Origin: Roseivirga sp. UBA6061
GTDB taxonomy: Bacteria > Bacteroidota > Bacteroidia > Cytophagales > Cyclobacteriaceae
DNA: 64,000 bases
Direction of reading: 5' to 3'
Assembly (NCBI GenBank): GCA_002427745.1
Contig: DIYF01000055.1
Location: 10,255-74,254 of the forward strand
Shown: positions 31,226 through 41,159 of the stretch, one piece after another
How positions within the stretch are numbered: the first letter of the stretch is position 1
Layout of the letters: each line of letters starts with the position of its first letter
Made by a program: the position numbers and the translations under genes
Notes under the pieces: model-generated
Database searches by the model: none
The model's input: the letters and a program-made list of their open reading frames with translations, nothing else
What the model was told of the DNA's origin: nothing

Positions 31226-33610
31226 ATGTTCAGAAATTACATCAAATTTACCTTGCGCAACCTGAGAAAACTCAGGATGTACATGCTCTTCAATTTATTG
31301 GGACTTACGGTGGGTATTTCCTGTGCATTGCTTGCTGTGGTGTTCTTTCTGGATGAGACTTCATTCGATAAATTCCACAGCAAATCTGATCAGCTGTATA
31401 GGGTGATAAGAACCACGAACAGCGAGAATGGAGTAACAGATGTAAGGCCTGATGTATCCGGACTACTCGGACCTGCACTTGCTGAAGAGCAGCCGGAAGT
31501 CACAGCAGCCACTCGTCTGCTCCCATGGTTTAACGAGGCAGTACTGAGCTATGACCAGCGCAACCTCAAAATGGGTCAACTGGTCTTTGCCGATGAGAAC
31601 TTCTTCCAGACCTTTGATTTTAAACTGCTACGGGGTAATCCTGAAGATGTGTTGGTGGCACCAAATTCTATCGTGCTTACACAAACCGTGGCTGAGGGAC
31701 TTTTTGGTAATTCCGATCCTGTTGGTAAAACCATAGTTGGTTTAAATGATGTCAGTTTCAATGTGACAGGCATCGTGGAAGATGTGCCTGAGAACTCTCA
31801 TATTATGTTCAATGCCCTCATGTCATGGTCTTCCACTACGCAGAGTGGCCCGCTATCATTTCGTTTTATCAATAACTGGCTGGGGCAGACGGTATATACC
31901 TATCTGGAAATGACTCCGGAGTTCAATCAGGAGAATTTTGAGGCACGTATGAATAAGACCCTCTATCAAAACCTGCCGGAGCGGGAGGGAGTGTATAATC
32001 TCTCACTTCAGCCTTTCACCGATATCTATCTGGGTTCTGTGCATATGAACGGTAGCCGTGATGTGAAACTCGGGAGTTATGATTTACTGAAAATATTCGG
32101 AGCCATAGCCGCTTTTATCCTGCTCATAGCCTGTTTGAACTATATCAACATCAGTACGAGCAAGGCAGCCAAAAGAGCTCAGGAAATAGGCGTACGTAAG
32201 GTACTGGGAGCCACTAAAAGGCAACTGACCTGGCAATTCATTGGCGATGCGCTGGTGCTTTGTCTGCTTTCTACTCTGCTGGCGGTGCTCATGGTAGATT
32301 TGTTCATTCCTTATTTCAACAGCATCACAGGCAAAATGATCAGCTCTGCGACCATACTCAACGCAGATACATTACTTTATGTAGGAGGGCTGGTATTAAC
32401 AGTTTCACTGTTTGCCGGATTCTACCCTGCTTTGGTATTGTCTTCTATGAAGCCGGTTCAGTCGCTCAAAAAGCTGAATTCAAAAAGCGCGAGAGGAGTT
32501 CTCCGGCAGGCCATGATGGTGTTTCAGTTTTCCTTATCAGCCATTGTGATTATCGGGGCTGTGGTGGTGTATCAGCAGAATGACCTGCTGATGTCGAAAG
32601 ATCTCGGTTTTAATAAGGAGCAGTTGATTGTGATGAATCTGCCCGGCAGTCTGCAAAGTCAGGCCGATGCCCTGAAGAATGAACTGGAAGCCCACCCTGA
32701 TGTGATGATGACTTCTGTTTGTCAGGCAGCCATGGGCGATGGCACGTTCAGCAGCGGCACCTTCGCTGAGCAGAGTACTGAAGAGATCTCTACAGAAATT
32801 TTCAGAGTAGATTATGACTTTATCAAAACCTGGCAGCTTGAAATGGCCGAAGGGCGGGATTTTGATCGCAATCTGCCATCTGATGCGGGTGGTATTATCG
32901 TAAATGAAGCCATGGTCAAAGCGGCAGGCTGGGTAGAGGGCCTGGGTAAGAAAATGCGTTTTCAGCGTGATGGAGGGCAGGAAGTACCAATTATTGGTGT
33001 GGTAAAAGACTTTAATTATGCTCCGTTGACGGCCTATACTGTAAGCCCGGTAGTCATCTATCTGGATAACAGAAAGTCTAACCTCACTGTGAGGGTATCA
33101 GGCAATAACATGCGCGAGGTACTGGATCATATGGAAAACAGCTGGACTAAATTTGAAGAGAGGGTGCCTTTCACCTATTACTTCGTAGATGAGCATTTTG
33201 CGGAAATGTATGAGGTCGAATCCCGGTTTTTTAAGATTATTATGATCTTTTCCATGATCAGTATTTTCATCGCCTGTCTCGGTTTATACGGCCTCACTGC
33301 CTTCACCATAGAACAGAAAACCAAGGAAATTGGTATTCGCAAAGTGTTGGGAGCCGGTCTGGCAGATGTCCTCTACCTGATCAATAAAAGATTTGCCATA
33401 CTCATTCTGATTGCTTTTGCCCTGGCCGTACCGGTGGGGTACTGGGCTTCAGAAGAATGGCTCAGTCAGTTCCCTTACCGAGTGTCCATTGGAGCGATGG
33501 CCTTTATAGCAGCTGGTATGATGGTTTTTGTGGTAGCAGCACTCACCACCAGCCATCAGGCATTCAGAGCCTCAAAAATGGACCCCGTTAATAGTTTGAG
33601 ATACGAATAA
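31226..33610 (+). CDS. FtsX/MacB-like permease 1 of 5
   Basis: A 794-residue inner-membrane permease. It has an N-terminal helix (~18-42) after the motif RNYIKFTLRNLRK, a MacB-like periplasmic core (~45-230), a first FtsX domain with three helices (~285-420) containing AQEIGVRKVLGA at ~316, a fourth helix and second periplasmic core, and a second FtsX domain (~675-790) with TKEIGIRKVLGA near 698. The double build equals two MacB-type halves in one chain. Such proteins normally need a separate MacB/LolD-type ATPase; none is nearby. It starts the row and is 11 bp from the next copy. Substrate unknown; envelope stress or export of lipid or peptide is typical of the class. Confidence 0.9.
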   Translation: MFRNYIKFTLRNLRKLRMYMLFNLLGLTVGISCALLAVVFFLDETSFDKFHSKSDQLYRVIRTTNSENGVTDVRPDVSGLLGPALAEEQPEVTAATRLLPWFNEAVLSYDQRNLKMGQLVFADENFFQTFDFKLLRGNPEDVLVAPNSIVLTQTVAEGLFGNSDPVGKTIVGLNDVSFNVTGIVEDVPENSHIMFNALMSWSSTTQSGPLSFRFINNWLGQTVYTYLEMTPEFNQENFEARMNKTLYQNLPEREGVYNLSLQPFTDIYLGSVHMNGSRDVKLGSYDLLKIFGAIAAFILLIACLNYINISTSKAAKRAQEIGVRKVLGATKRQLTWQFIGDALVLCLLSTLLAVLMVDLFIPYFNSITGKMISSATILNADTLLYVGGLVLTVSLFAGFYPALVLSSMKPVQSLKKLNSKSARGVLRQAMMVFQFSLSAIVIIGAVVVYQQNDLLMSKDLGFNKEQLIVMNLPGSLQSQADALKNELEAHPDVMMTSVCQAAMGDGTFSSGTFAEQSTEEISTEIFRVDYDFIKTWQLEMAEGRDFDRNLPSDAGGIIVNEAMVKAAGWVEGLGKKMRFQRDGGQEVPIIGVVKDFNYAPLTAYTVSPVVIYLDNRKSNLTVRVSGNNMREVLDHMENSWTKFEERVPFTYYFVDEHFAEMYEVESRFFKIIMIFSMISIFIACLGLYGLTAFTIEQKTKEIGIRKVLGAGLADVLYLINKRFAILILIAFALAVPVGYWASEEWLSQFPYRVSIGAMAFIAAGMMVFVVAALTTSHQAFRASKMDPVNSLRYE

Positions 33611-33621
33611 AGAGCGAAATC

Positions 33622-36030
33622 ATGATAAAGAATTACTTAGTTACAGCATTTCGGAATTTGTTAAGAAATAAGGTCTATGCCGGTCTTAATATCCTGGGAC
33701 TGACCATTGGTATTACCTGTTTTGCTCTGATAGCACTACATGTGGAAAATGAGCTTTCCTATGATCAGTTTCATGAAAACCAGAGCTACCGCTTTATGGT
33801 CAATGAGCAGTCTGCTGATGGTGAAAGCCGCAACCTGGGCATTGTATCGATCAAATCGCACGAAGGAATTGGCGGGAATGTAGCGGGCATAGAAGACTTT
33901 ACCATGCTACGCGATTACGACTGGGGACCCTTTATTGTGAAGTATAAAGACGTGGAACTGAAGTCGCGCAACATGATTTTCGCTGAGCACGATTTCTTCG
34001 ATTACTTCTCTTTTGATTTGTTGCAGGGTGATAAGAAAACTGCCCTGGCTGATCCAAAGGGACTTATTATCACGAAGTCAAAGGCCATCGCTCTTTTCGG
34101 AAATGCCAACCCGATGGGAGAGACCATTAAGTTTGACGGGGCGTACCAGCTCACTCTTCAGGTAACCGGTGTGATGAACGATCCGGTAAACTCTCATTTA
34201 GAGTTTGACTACATCTTTCCGTTTGAAGCCCGGGATGACAGAGGTCCTGTTATTTCAAGAAACGGCTGGAGAAACTCCATGTACGCTTATTATAAATTCA
34301 GCGATCAGGCCCGACCAGAAGAAGTGGCACAACGGGTCAAAGAGTACTTTCTGGACTTCTATAAGGGCCAGAGTGCAGTAGAAGACCTGAATAGAGAAAC
34401 CTATTACTTCCAGCCTGTGGAGGAGATTTACTTTTCTTCAAACGATGTGGTATTCGATTCCGGATTTAAGAAGGGAAACAAGCAAAATGTGATCATTTTG
34501 GGCGCTATTGGCCTGTTTACCCTGCTGATCGCCTGCTTCAATTATATTAACTCTGCTACTTCACGCGCCATCAAGCGCTCAAAAGAAATCGGGGTGAGAA
34601 AAGTACTGGGCGCATTCCGTTTTCACCTGATCTCTCAGTTTATAGGAGAAGCCTTTATGGTCACTTTTGTGGCGGTACTGTTGTCAGTATTGCTCACCGA
34701 TGTCACACTGCCCTTCTTTAATGACCTCCTGGGTAAAGAATTGAGATATACGCTACTGGAGAACCCGGTTTACATCCGGGGTCTGGTGGTAATTTTATTG
34801 GGAGTAACCGTGTTGTCCGGTCTTTATCCGGCCTTGTTTATGAGCAGCTTCAACCCTTCAGACTCCATTCGTGGCAGAGGTATTTCAGGAAGCAGAGGGG
34901 GGAGCTTGCGACAGGTTTTGATTGGTCTCCAACTCTTCATTACACTGGTGTTGATTAGTTCAGTATTACTTGTAATGAAGCAAACAAACTATATGAATAC
35001 CAGAGATTTAGGTTTTCAGGATGAAGACATTCTGATTGTGCCGAACAACTCGGGAAATATCAGACAAAACCAGCAGGTGTTTAAGACAGAACTGCTGAGA
35101 AGTCCGGATATTCTGGGCGCCTCTTTGGGAGATGATGCGCTGGGCTTTGGAGATACAAACAACTCCAGCTACCTGGTGCCTGAAGGAAAGCTTGAGAATG
35201 AAGGAGCCATTACCACCTTTTTCACAGTAGGCATGGACTTTATTGACCTGCATGGTATTCAGCTTATTGAGGGCCGACAGTTTGACCCGAAACTGGCTAC
35301 TGACAGCAATTCCATCATTGTGAATGAGGCCTTTGTAAGAGCTATGGGGCTTGAAAACCCACTTGATGATAAGGTGAAGCTCTGGGGAGAAGATGCAAAG
35401 GCCTTCCCGATCATAGGGGTGGTAAAGGACTTCAACTTCCAGTCTTTACATTCCAAAGTAGCTCCGGCACTCTTTACTGTGAATAATGGTAACAACATCT
35501 TCTGGTCCATTAAAATGGCTCCGGGCAGGTCAAAAGAAGCCATTGCTTATGCCAAACAGGCCTGGGAAGAAATCGAGCCCAATTACCCCTTTGGTTACAT
35601 GTTCCTGGAAAATAATCTTGCTGATTTCTATGAGCAGGAGAGGCAGCTGGAGAATGCCACACAGGCCTTTGCTATCATCTGCATTTTCATTGCCTGTCTG
35701 GGGATTTATGGCATGACCACCTATACCATTGAGCAAAAAACGAAGGAAATAGGCATTCGCAAGGTGCTGGGGGCCAGTGTAAATCAGCTGGTAGGCCTGG
35801 TAAATCAGCGCTTTGTCATATTGTTTACCATTGCGGCTGTACTGTCGGTGCCACTGGTTTATTATGCCATTTCACAGTGGTTGCTGGGATACGCCTATCA
35901 TATCAACATAGGGGCGGGAAGCTTCTTACTTTCAGCATTGATTGTATTCGCCATTGTGGTGGCGACAGTCAGCGGTCAGGCCATGAGAGCTGCTTCGGCC
36001 AATCCTGTTAAGTCTTTACAAAGTGAATAA
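33622..36030 (+). CDS. FtsX/MacB-like permease 2 of 5
   Basis: An 802-residue paralogue of the preceding gene with the same double FtsX layout: helix ~18-40, first core, FtsX helices ~288-420 with SKEIGVRKVLGA near 317, second core, and final FtsX with TKEIGIRKVLGA near 706. The end of the second core has the motif DTNNSSY shared in kind with permease 3 (GSTNNSG). It begins 11 bp after permease 1 and ends 44 bp before permease 3, so 1-3 form one operon. It may form heterodimers with its neighbours. No catalytic or ATP-binding motif is present. Confidence 0.9.
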   Translation: MIKNYLVTAFRNLLRNKVYAGLNILGLTIGITCFALIALHVENELSYDQFHENQSYRFMVNEQSADGESRNLGIVSIKSHEGIGGNVAGIEDFTMLRDYDWGPFIVKYKDVELKSRNMIFAEHDFFDYFSFDLLQGDKKTALADPKGLIITKSKAIALFGNANPMGETIKFDGAYQLTLQVTGVMNDPVNSHLEFDYIFPFEARDDRGPVISRNGWRNSMYAYYKFSDQARPEEVAQRVKEYFLDFYKGQSAVEDLNRETYYFQPVEEIYFSSNDVVFDSGFKKGNKQNVIILGAIGLFTLLIACFNYINSATSRAIKRSKEIGVRKVLGAFRFHLISQFIGEAFMVTFVAVLLSVLLTDVTLPFFNDLLGKELRYTLLENPVYIRGLVVILLGVTVLSGLYPALFMSSFNPSDSIRGRGISGSRGGSLRQVLIGLQLFITLVLISSVLLVMKQTNYMNTRDLGFQDEDILIVPNNSGNIRQNQQVFKTELLRSPDILGASLGDDALGFGDTNNSSYLVPEGKLENEGAITTFFTVGMDFIDLHGIQLIEGRQFDPKLATDSNSIIVNEAFVRAMGLENPLDDKVKLWGEDAKAFPIIGVVKDFNFQSLHSKVAPALFTVNNGNNIFWSIKMAPGRSKEAIAYAKQAWEEIEPNYPFGYMFLENNLADFYEQERQLENATQAFAIICIFIACLGIYGMTTYTIEQKTKEIGIRKVLGASVNQLVGLVNQRFVILFTIAAVLSVPLVYYAISQWLLGYAYHINIGAGSFLLSALIVFAIVVATVSGQAMRAASANPVKSLQSE

Positions 36031-36074
36031 TCGGTCAGTTCTATAATCAATCAACGTTTCAAAACAACACGATC

Positions 36075-38456
36075 ATGCTCAAGAATAACCTTAAGCTCAT
36101 TATCAGAAACCTCTGGAAAAACAAGGTGGTTTCACTCATCAATCTTGTAGGGCTGACTCTCGGAATCGCCTGTAGTCTCTTACTCTTTATGTACGTACAG
36201 TACGAGCATTCTTATGACAATTTCATGCAGGACGCAGACCGAATCTATAGACTCAACTCTGAGGAGAAAGGAATAAATGGCCGTAAAATCGGAGCATCAG
36301 GCTGGTCCGATGCCGAGCTATTATCGTCAGATATCGGTCTGATAGAGGATGTAGTTTATTTTGGTGATACCCGGTATTCGCTGTCGCGTGCTGGTGAAGT
36401 AGACAATACCATCAGGGCCGATGCGACTTTCGCTTCAGAGAGTTTTTTCGACTTTTTCAGTTTTCCACTTATTCAGGGAGATCCTGCTGAGGTGCTCAGC
36501 GATCCATCTTCTATTGTATTGACAGAAAGCGTGGCGCTTAGATTATTTGGAGATGAGGATGCTATGGGTAAAACCATAACTATAGAGTCGTCTTCATTCA
36601 AGAAAGATCTGAAAGTTACAGGAATAGCCGCTGAGATAGAAAACTCGCATATCCAGTTCGAATCAGTCATTCCATGGGAAATGAGAGCACCTGATGGTCG
36701 TCATATTGCCCATATGTGGTTTCAACAGGCCTTGTATCTCTACTTCAAAACACCCACAACAGGTCAGGCAGACGAGGTGATAGATCATGTCAATGCAAAA
36801 CTTGCCGAAACAGGGGATATTGAGGACTGGGAGTACTTTCATCAGCCTCTGAAAGATATTTATTTTGGTTCAGGAGATATCCAGTTCGCTTACTTTGAAG
36901 CCGGTAATCTCCAGACCATTAACACGCTCTTCTATATTGCAGTGATCATATTACTGGTCGCCTGCATCAATTATGTGAATCTTCAGACAGCCAAGGGCAC
37001 GCGCAGATCTATGGAAGTAGGAGTAAGGAAGGTATTGGGTGCCCAAAAAGGACAACTGGTAAAACAGTTTTTGAGTGAGTCATTTGTCATTACGATTCTT
37101 TCCGCAATTCTGGCTGTACTGCTAATTGATCTGTCATTGCCGGCTTTTAACAATCTCACCGGCAAATCTTTTACCATACAGGGCCTGTTGAGCCAGGGCT
37201 TGATATGGGTTATGATCTCCATTACTATGATAAGCGCTCTGATTTCAGGTTTGTATCCGGCCTTTGTGTTGTCTTCATTCAAGCCGTCCCAGGTTCTGAA
37301 ATCCGCTTCAGCAGCCAATATGTCAGGTAAGGGTGCCCGAAGAACGCTTATCCTGGTGCAATTCGGGATTTCTATCTTTCTGATGGCAGTTACGTTCATT
37401 ACCTTTCAGCAAACAAGCTATATCAGTAAAAAGGACCTGGGTTTCAATAAGGAGCAAGTCATCACCTTCAGGGTTACTTCCAGCAATATGAGCCAGAGCA
37501 AAGAGGCTTTCAGGAAAGAACTTGATAAGTATCCAGGAATTGTGGCCACTTCTTTAAGCACGGATATTCTGGGCACCGGTAGCACCAATAATTCCGGGCC
37601 GGTGTATTCAAAGCGCAACCGGGATTTAAGTACGACTACTACCATTTTTGGAGCTGATCACTACTTTGTGGAGACCTATGATATGGAAATTGTGGAGGGA
37701 CGTAATTTTGATCCACAATCGTCCTATGATTCTACCGCTGTGATTGTCAATGAGGCCTTTGTACGGTCTTTGGGACTGACCGACCCACTGGATACAAAAA
37801 TAACATTTTGGAACCCGGACAGGACAGGGCTACCCGTCATAGGGGTGGTGAAGGACTTCCACTTTCAGAAGTTACACAACGAGATCAACCCGATAATTAT
37901 TCGTATTGCTCCGCGTAATATCTGGAACCTGTCTGTCCGAATGAACCCTGAAAATATTAGCACAACCTTATCATTTATAGAGGGTAAATGGAACGAATTT
38001 GAACCGGAAGTACCCTTCCGTTATCGTTTTGTGGATCAGCATTTTGCCGAATTTTATGAAGAGGAATCGCGAACGCAAACAGCCATTACTTTCTTTTCAT
38101 TAGTAAGTATAGTGCTGACTGCACTTGGCCTCTTTGGTATGACCACTTTTGTGATAGAGAGAAAAGTAAAAGAGATCGGCATTCGCAAGGTGCTTGGCGC
38201 AAGCATCGGAAATATTAATCTATTGATTTTCAAAGAGTTTCTGGTAGCACTGATCATAGCGATTGCTATTGCTACACCGCTGGCTTTCTACATGGGCAAT
38301 GAATGGCTCAACCGCTTTGCCTATCGCATTGATATCAATGCAGCGCCATTTCTGGTAGCCAGCTTACTTACTATAGTGATTATCGCTTCTACTGTGAGTC
38401 TGCTTTCTTTCAGAGCGGCTCAGGCCAACCCGGTGGACGCTCTGAGAAATGAGTAA
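36075..38456 (+). CDS. FtsX/MacB-like permease 3 of 5
   Basis: A 793-residue member of the row, with the N-terminal motif NNLKLIIRNLWKNK, the first FtsX motif RSMEVGVRKVLGA near 310 and the second VKEIGIRKVLGA near 695. The periplasmic cores hold the same anchors as permease 2. It ends the first sub-operon: a hairpin terminator lies ~25 bp after the stop. Sequence anchors group 1-3 together against 4-5. Function as for the others: an ABC-type permease half needing an ATPase encoded elsewhere. Confidence 0.9.
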   Translation: MLKNNLKLIIRNLWKNKVVSLINLVGLTLGIACSLLLFMYVQYEHSYDNFMQDADRIYRLNSEEKGINGRKIGASGWSDAELLSSDIGLIEDVVYFGDTRYSLSRAGEVDNTIRADATFASESFFDFFSFPLIQGDPAEVLSDPSSIVLTESVALRLFGDEDAMGKTITIESSSFKKDLKVTGIAAEIENSHIQFESVIPWEMRAPDGRHIAHMWFQQALYLYFKTPTTGQADEVIDHVNAKLAETGDIEDWEYFHQPLKDIYFGSGDIQFAYFEAGNLQTINTLFYIAVIILLVACINYVNLQTAKGTRRSMEVGVRKVLGAQKGQLVKQFLSESFVITILSAILAVLLIDLSLPAFNNLTGKSFTIQGLLSQGLIWVMISITMISALISGLYPAFVLSSFKPSQVLKSASAANMSGKGARRTLILVQFGISIFLMAVTFITFQQTSYISKKDLGFNKEQVITFRVTSSNMSQSKEAFRKELDKYPGIVATSLSTDILGTGSTNNSGPVYSKRNRDLSTTTTIFGADHYFVETYDMEIVEGRNFDPQSSYDSTAVIVNEAFVRSLGLTDPLDTKITFWNPDRTGLPVIGVVKDFHFQKLHNEINPIIIRIAPRNIWNLSVRMNPENISTTLSFIEGKWNEFEPEVPFRYRFVDQHFAEFYEEESRTQTAITFFSLVSIVLTALGLFGMTTFVIERKVKEIGIRKVLGASIGNINLLIFKEFLVALIIAIAIATPLAFYMGNEWLNRFAYRIDINAAPFLVASLLTIVIIASTVSLLSFRAAQANPVDALRNE

Positions 38457-38478
38457 GGCAGAGTAGTGTGATATTGAA

Positions 38479-38510
38479 AAGTGCCCGTAAATGGGCACTG
38501 CTGTTTTATG
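38479..38510 (+). terminator. Terminator after third permease
   Basis: AGTGCCC (38480-38486) and GGGCACT (38493-38499) form a 7-bp stem with a 6-nt loop, then GCTGTTTTAT. It separates permeases 1-3 from 4-5. The following ~160 bp (to 38672) has no gene and must hold the promoter of permease 4; I see no clear -7 box. Confidence 0.65.
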
Positions 38511-38672
38511 AATGGGCGTTTGTTGTAACATCAAATTGGTAGGTGTAGTCCAAGGTGCTGTAAAAGAGGGGGTTATGCTTTTGGTATCATAATGGCCCAT
38601 GAATGAACAGAGATACGAATCCTTAGGGAAAGAAGGATTGAGAAATTTAAAAGAAGGACAAAATAACAGGTC

Positions 38673-41081
38673 ATGTTTAAGAATTATTTAAAAATAGCGG
38701 TAAGGACACTTTGGAGAAGTAAGGGCTATGCCTTTATCAACGTAATGGGATTGGCGATAGCCATTACAGGAGCCACACTGCTGCTAACCTTCGTGAGAGA
38801 TGAAACTTCTCATGACCAATTTCATGAGAAATCAGATAATATTGCCAGAATTGTGGCGACACAAAAGAACCTGGAAACCCCAAGGAAGTTTGCGTCTAAT
38901 CCGGGCATTCTGGCTTCAACACTAAAATCTGAAATACCTGAGGTAGAAAACAGCACCACCCTTTACAGAAGAGGGGGGCATTTCAACTTCATCATCGATG
39001 GTGTACGCTATGCCCAGCGCAGGTACGCGATCGTAGAGCCCAGCTTCTTCGAAATGTTTGACTTTGAACTGCTGGTAGGTGACAGAAACACGGTGGTGAG
39101 CGAACCGAACTCTATTGTTTTGAGCGAAAACGAAGCCATTCGCTACTTCGGCAGAACCGATGTGCTGGGAGAGGTAGTACAGTCTCCCGGCTTTGGAGAG
39201 TTCAAAGTGACAGGAGTGGCTAAGAACGTGCCGGCTAATTCACATATCAAATTTGAACTGTTGGTTTCTGCTTTCTTTCAGGACGATGGCTGGAGGAATG
39301 CCACGACTAACTGGAGCGCTTTTGGCTCCGCTTCTTATCTGCAACTGTCGGAGGGCAGCGATTTGACTGCTGTGGCCGGTAAAGTTGAGGCTTTGGCTAA
39401 TGAGCGTATGGGAGAGCCCATTGCCAGCATTGTAGACTTCGATTTGCAGCACATTCATGACATTCACTTCAACTCCGGAGATATAGAGAATGGTCTGGAG
39501 GAGCAGAAGGGAGACAGTAGCTACATCATGATCTTTGTTTCCATCACGGTCTTTCTACTGCTGATCGCCTCGGTTAACTATATGAATCTGGCTACGTCCA
39601 GAGCCGTTTTCAGAGCCAAAGAGATAGGAATTCGCAAAGTCGTAGGAGCTGTAAAGCGCCAGCTGGTGATGCAGTTTTTGCTCGAGTCACTCATGATTAC
39701 CTTCCTGTCTCTGATTATTTCTGTAGGGCTTACAGATCTGATCATGCCTTTTTTCAACGAGGTAACAGGTAAGCAGTTTGACTTTAGCTGGACTACGCTC
39801 GGAGAGTTTTTGCCAATTCTGGGAGGCGTGGCACTGATAGTAGGTATCCTTTCCGGAATCTATCCATCTTTCTTCATGACACGGTTCAGAACCGTAGATG
39901 TGCTGAAAGGAGAAAGAGTAGGAGGCAGTTCGTTCTCGCTGAGAAAAGTATTGGTAATTGTACAGTTCAGTCTGGCCATCTTTATGATCATCTCAACACT
40001 GGTGGTAAAGGATCAGATGAGTTTTATCAAAGAAAAGAACCTGGGTTTCAACGAAGAAAACCTCATGGTCATTGACATCAATAACCGCAATGTCCGAAAC
40101 GAATTCAAAACCATGCGAGCTGAATTTGCCAAGATCCCGGGAGTTCAGAGTGTAGGAGTTTCCACCAGAGTTCCGGGCGAATGGAAGAGCATCAACGAGG
40201 TACAGGCCAATCTTCTCAGCGGAGAGGGACAGGTAAGAGACTCGCTGGTAGTGTTTTACATGGGCTTTGATGAAGGCATGCTGGAGACCTTTGACTTTGA
40301 GCTGGCAGACGGGGAGTACTTTTCCGGAAACGATCAGACGGATATGACTAAGATTCTGCTCAATGAGGCGGCTGTGAAAGCTTTTGGCTTTGGTAATGAA
40401 GCACTGGGTAAAACAGTGCAGCTAACCTCAAGAGGACGATCTTTATCAGTGCAGGTCATTGGAGTGATCGAGGATTTTAATTTCCAGTCATTGCACAGTA
40501 AAGTGGAGCCCATGATCATTGGCAACTGGAATAACCCGGCTGGCTCTATCGACTACTTTACCCTGAAGGTGAATGGTAATATGTCTGATGTGATTGAGGC
40601 GGCTACCCTGGTGCACAATCAGTTTGATCAGGCTACGGCCATGGAGTACCACTTCCTGGAAAGCCAGCTGGAACTGTTTTACCAGACTGAAAGACAGGCG
40701 AGTATCATCTTTCAGGTTGGGTCAGGATTAAGCGTTTTCGTGGCCTGTCTCGGGCTGTTTGGTCTGGCTACTTTTACAGTTGAAAAGAGAGTGAAGGAAA
40801 TGGGGATCAGAAAGGTATTGGGAGCTACTCAGTGGAACCTGTTCTATCTGTTGTCATCTACCTTTACCAAGCAGGTTTTTATCTCTTTCTTGCTGGCCTG
40901 TCCCTTTGCATACTGGATTATGACCAACTGGCTGAAAGACTTCGAATACCAGGTAGGCATAGGGGTTTCTGCCTTTATCATTGCCGGTGTTGCTACAGTC
41001 GTTATTGCACTGGTTACCGTCAGCTATCGCTCGCTGAAGGCAGCCAACTCAAATCCGGTTACCTCACTCAGAAACGAGTAA
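38673..41081 (+). CDS. FtsX/MacB-like permease 4 of 5
   Basis: An 802-residue permease of the second subfamily. The layout is the same as in the others, with AKEIGIRKVVGA near 312 and VKEMGIRKVLGA near 704. The second core carries TRVPGEWKSINEVQ, which is nearly repeated in permease 5 (SRVPGEWKRINEVE) and absent from 1-3. The N-terminal helix starts after RTLWRSKGY. It has its own upstream gap of 216 bp, so it is likely expressed apart from 1-3. It ends 29 bp before a strong terminator. Confidence 0.9.
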   Translation: MFKNYLKIAVRTLWRSKGYAFINVMGLAIAITGATLLLTFVRDETSHDQFHEKSDNIARIVATQKNLETPRKFASNPGILASTLKSEIPEVENSTTLYRRGGHFNFIIDGVRYAQRRYAIVEPSFFEMFDFELLVGDRNTVVSEPNSIVLSENEAIRYFGRTDVLGEVVQSPGFGEFKVTGVAKNVPANSHIKFELLVSAFFQDDGWRNATTNWSAFGSASYLQLSEGSDLTAVAGKVEALANERMGEPIASIVDFDLQHIHDIHFNSGDIENGLEEQKGDSSYIMIFVSITVFLLLIASVNYMNLATSRAVFRAKEIGIRKVVGAVKRQLVMQFLLESLMITFLSLIISVGLTDLIMPFFNEVTGKQFDFSWTTLGEFLPILGGVALIVGILSGIYPSFFMTRFRTVDVLKGERVGGSSFSLRKVLVIVQFSLAIFMIISTLVVKDQMSFIKEKNLGFNEENLMVIDINNRNVRNEFKTMRAEFAKIPGVQSVGVSTRVPGEWKSINEVQANLLSGEGQVRDSLVVFYMGFDEGMLETFDFELADGEYFSGNDQTDMTKILLNEAAVKAFGFGNEALGKTVQLTSRGRSLSVQVIGVIEDFNFQSLHSKVEPMIIGNWNNPAGSIDYFTLKVNGNMSDVIEAATLVHNQFDQATAMEYHFLESQLELFYQTERQASIIFQVGSGLSVFVACLGLFGLATFTVEKRVKEMGIRKVLGATQWNLFYLLSSTFTKQVFISFLLACPFAYWIMTNWLKDFEYQVGIGVSAFIIAGVATVVIALVTVSYRSLKAANSNPVTSLRNE

Positions 41082-41110
41082 AAGCATAAGAAAGGTCTTT
41101 TTATACATAC

Positions 41111-41146
41111 AAAAAGAGCGTCTGATCCTTTAGGCGCTCTTTTTTT
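41111..41146 (+). terminator. Strong terminator between permeases 4 and 5
   Basis: AAAAAGAGCG (41111-41120) and CGCTCTTTTT (41135-41144) are exact complements with a 14-nt loop and a T-run inside the right arm. The hairpin ends only ~16 bp before ATG 41160 of permease 5, so that gene has almost no leader of its own downstream of it. Confidence 0.85.
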
Positions 41147-41159
41147 AAAACTCAGAACA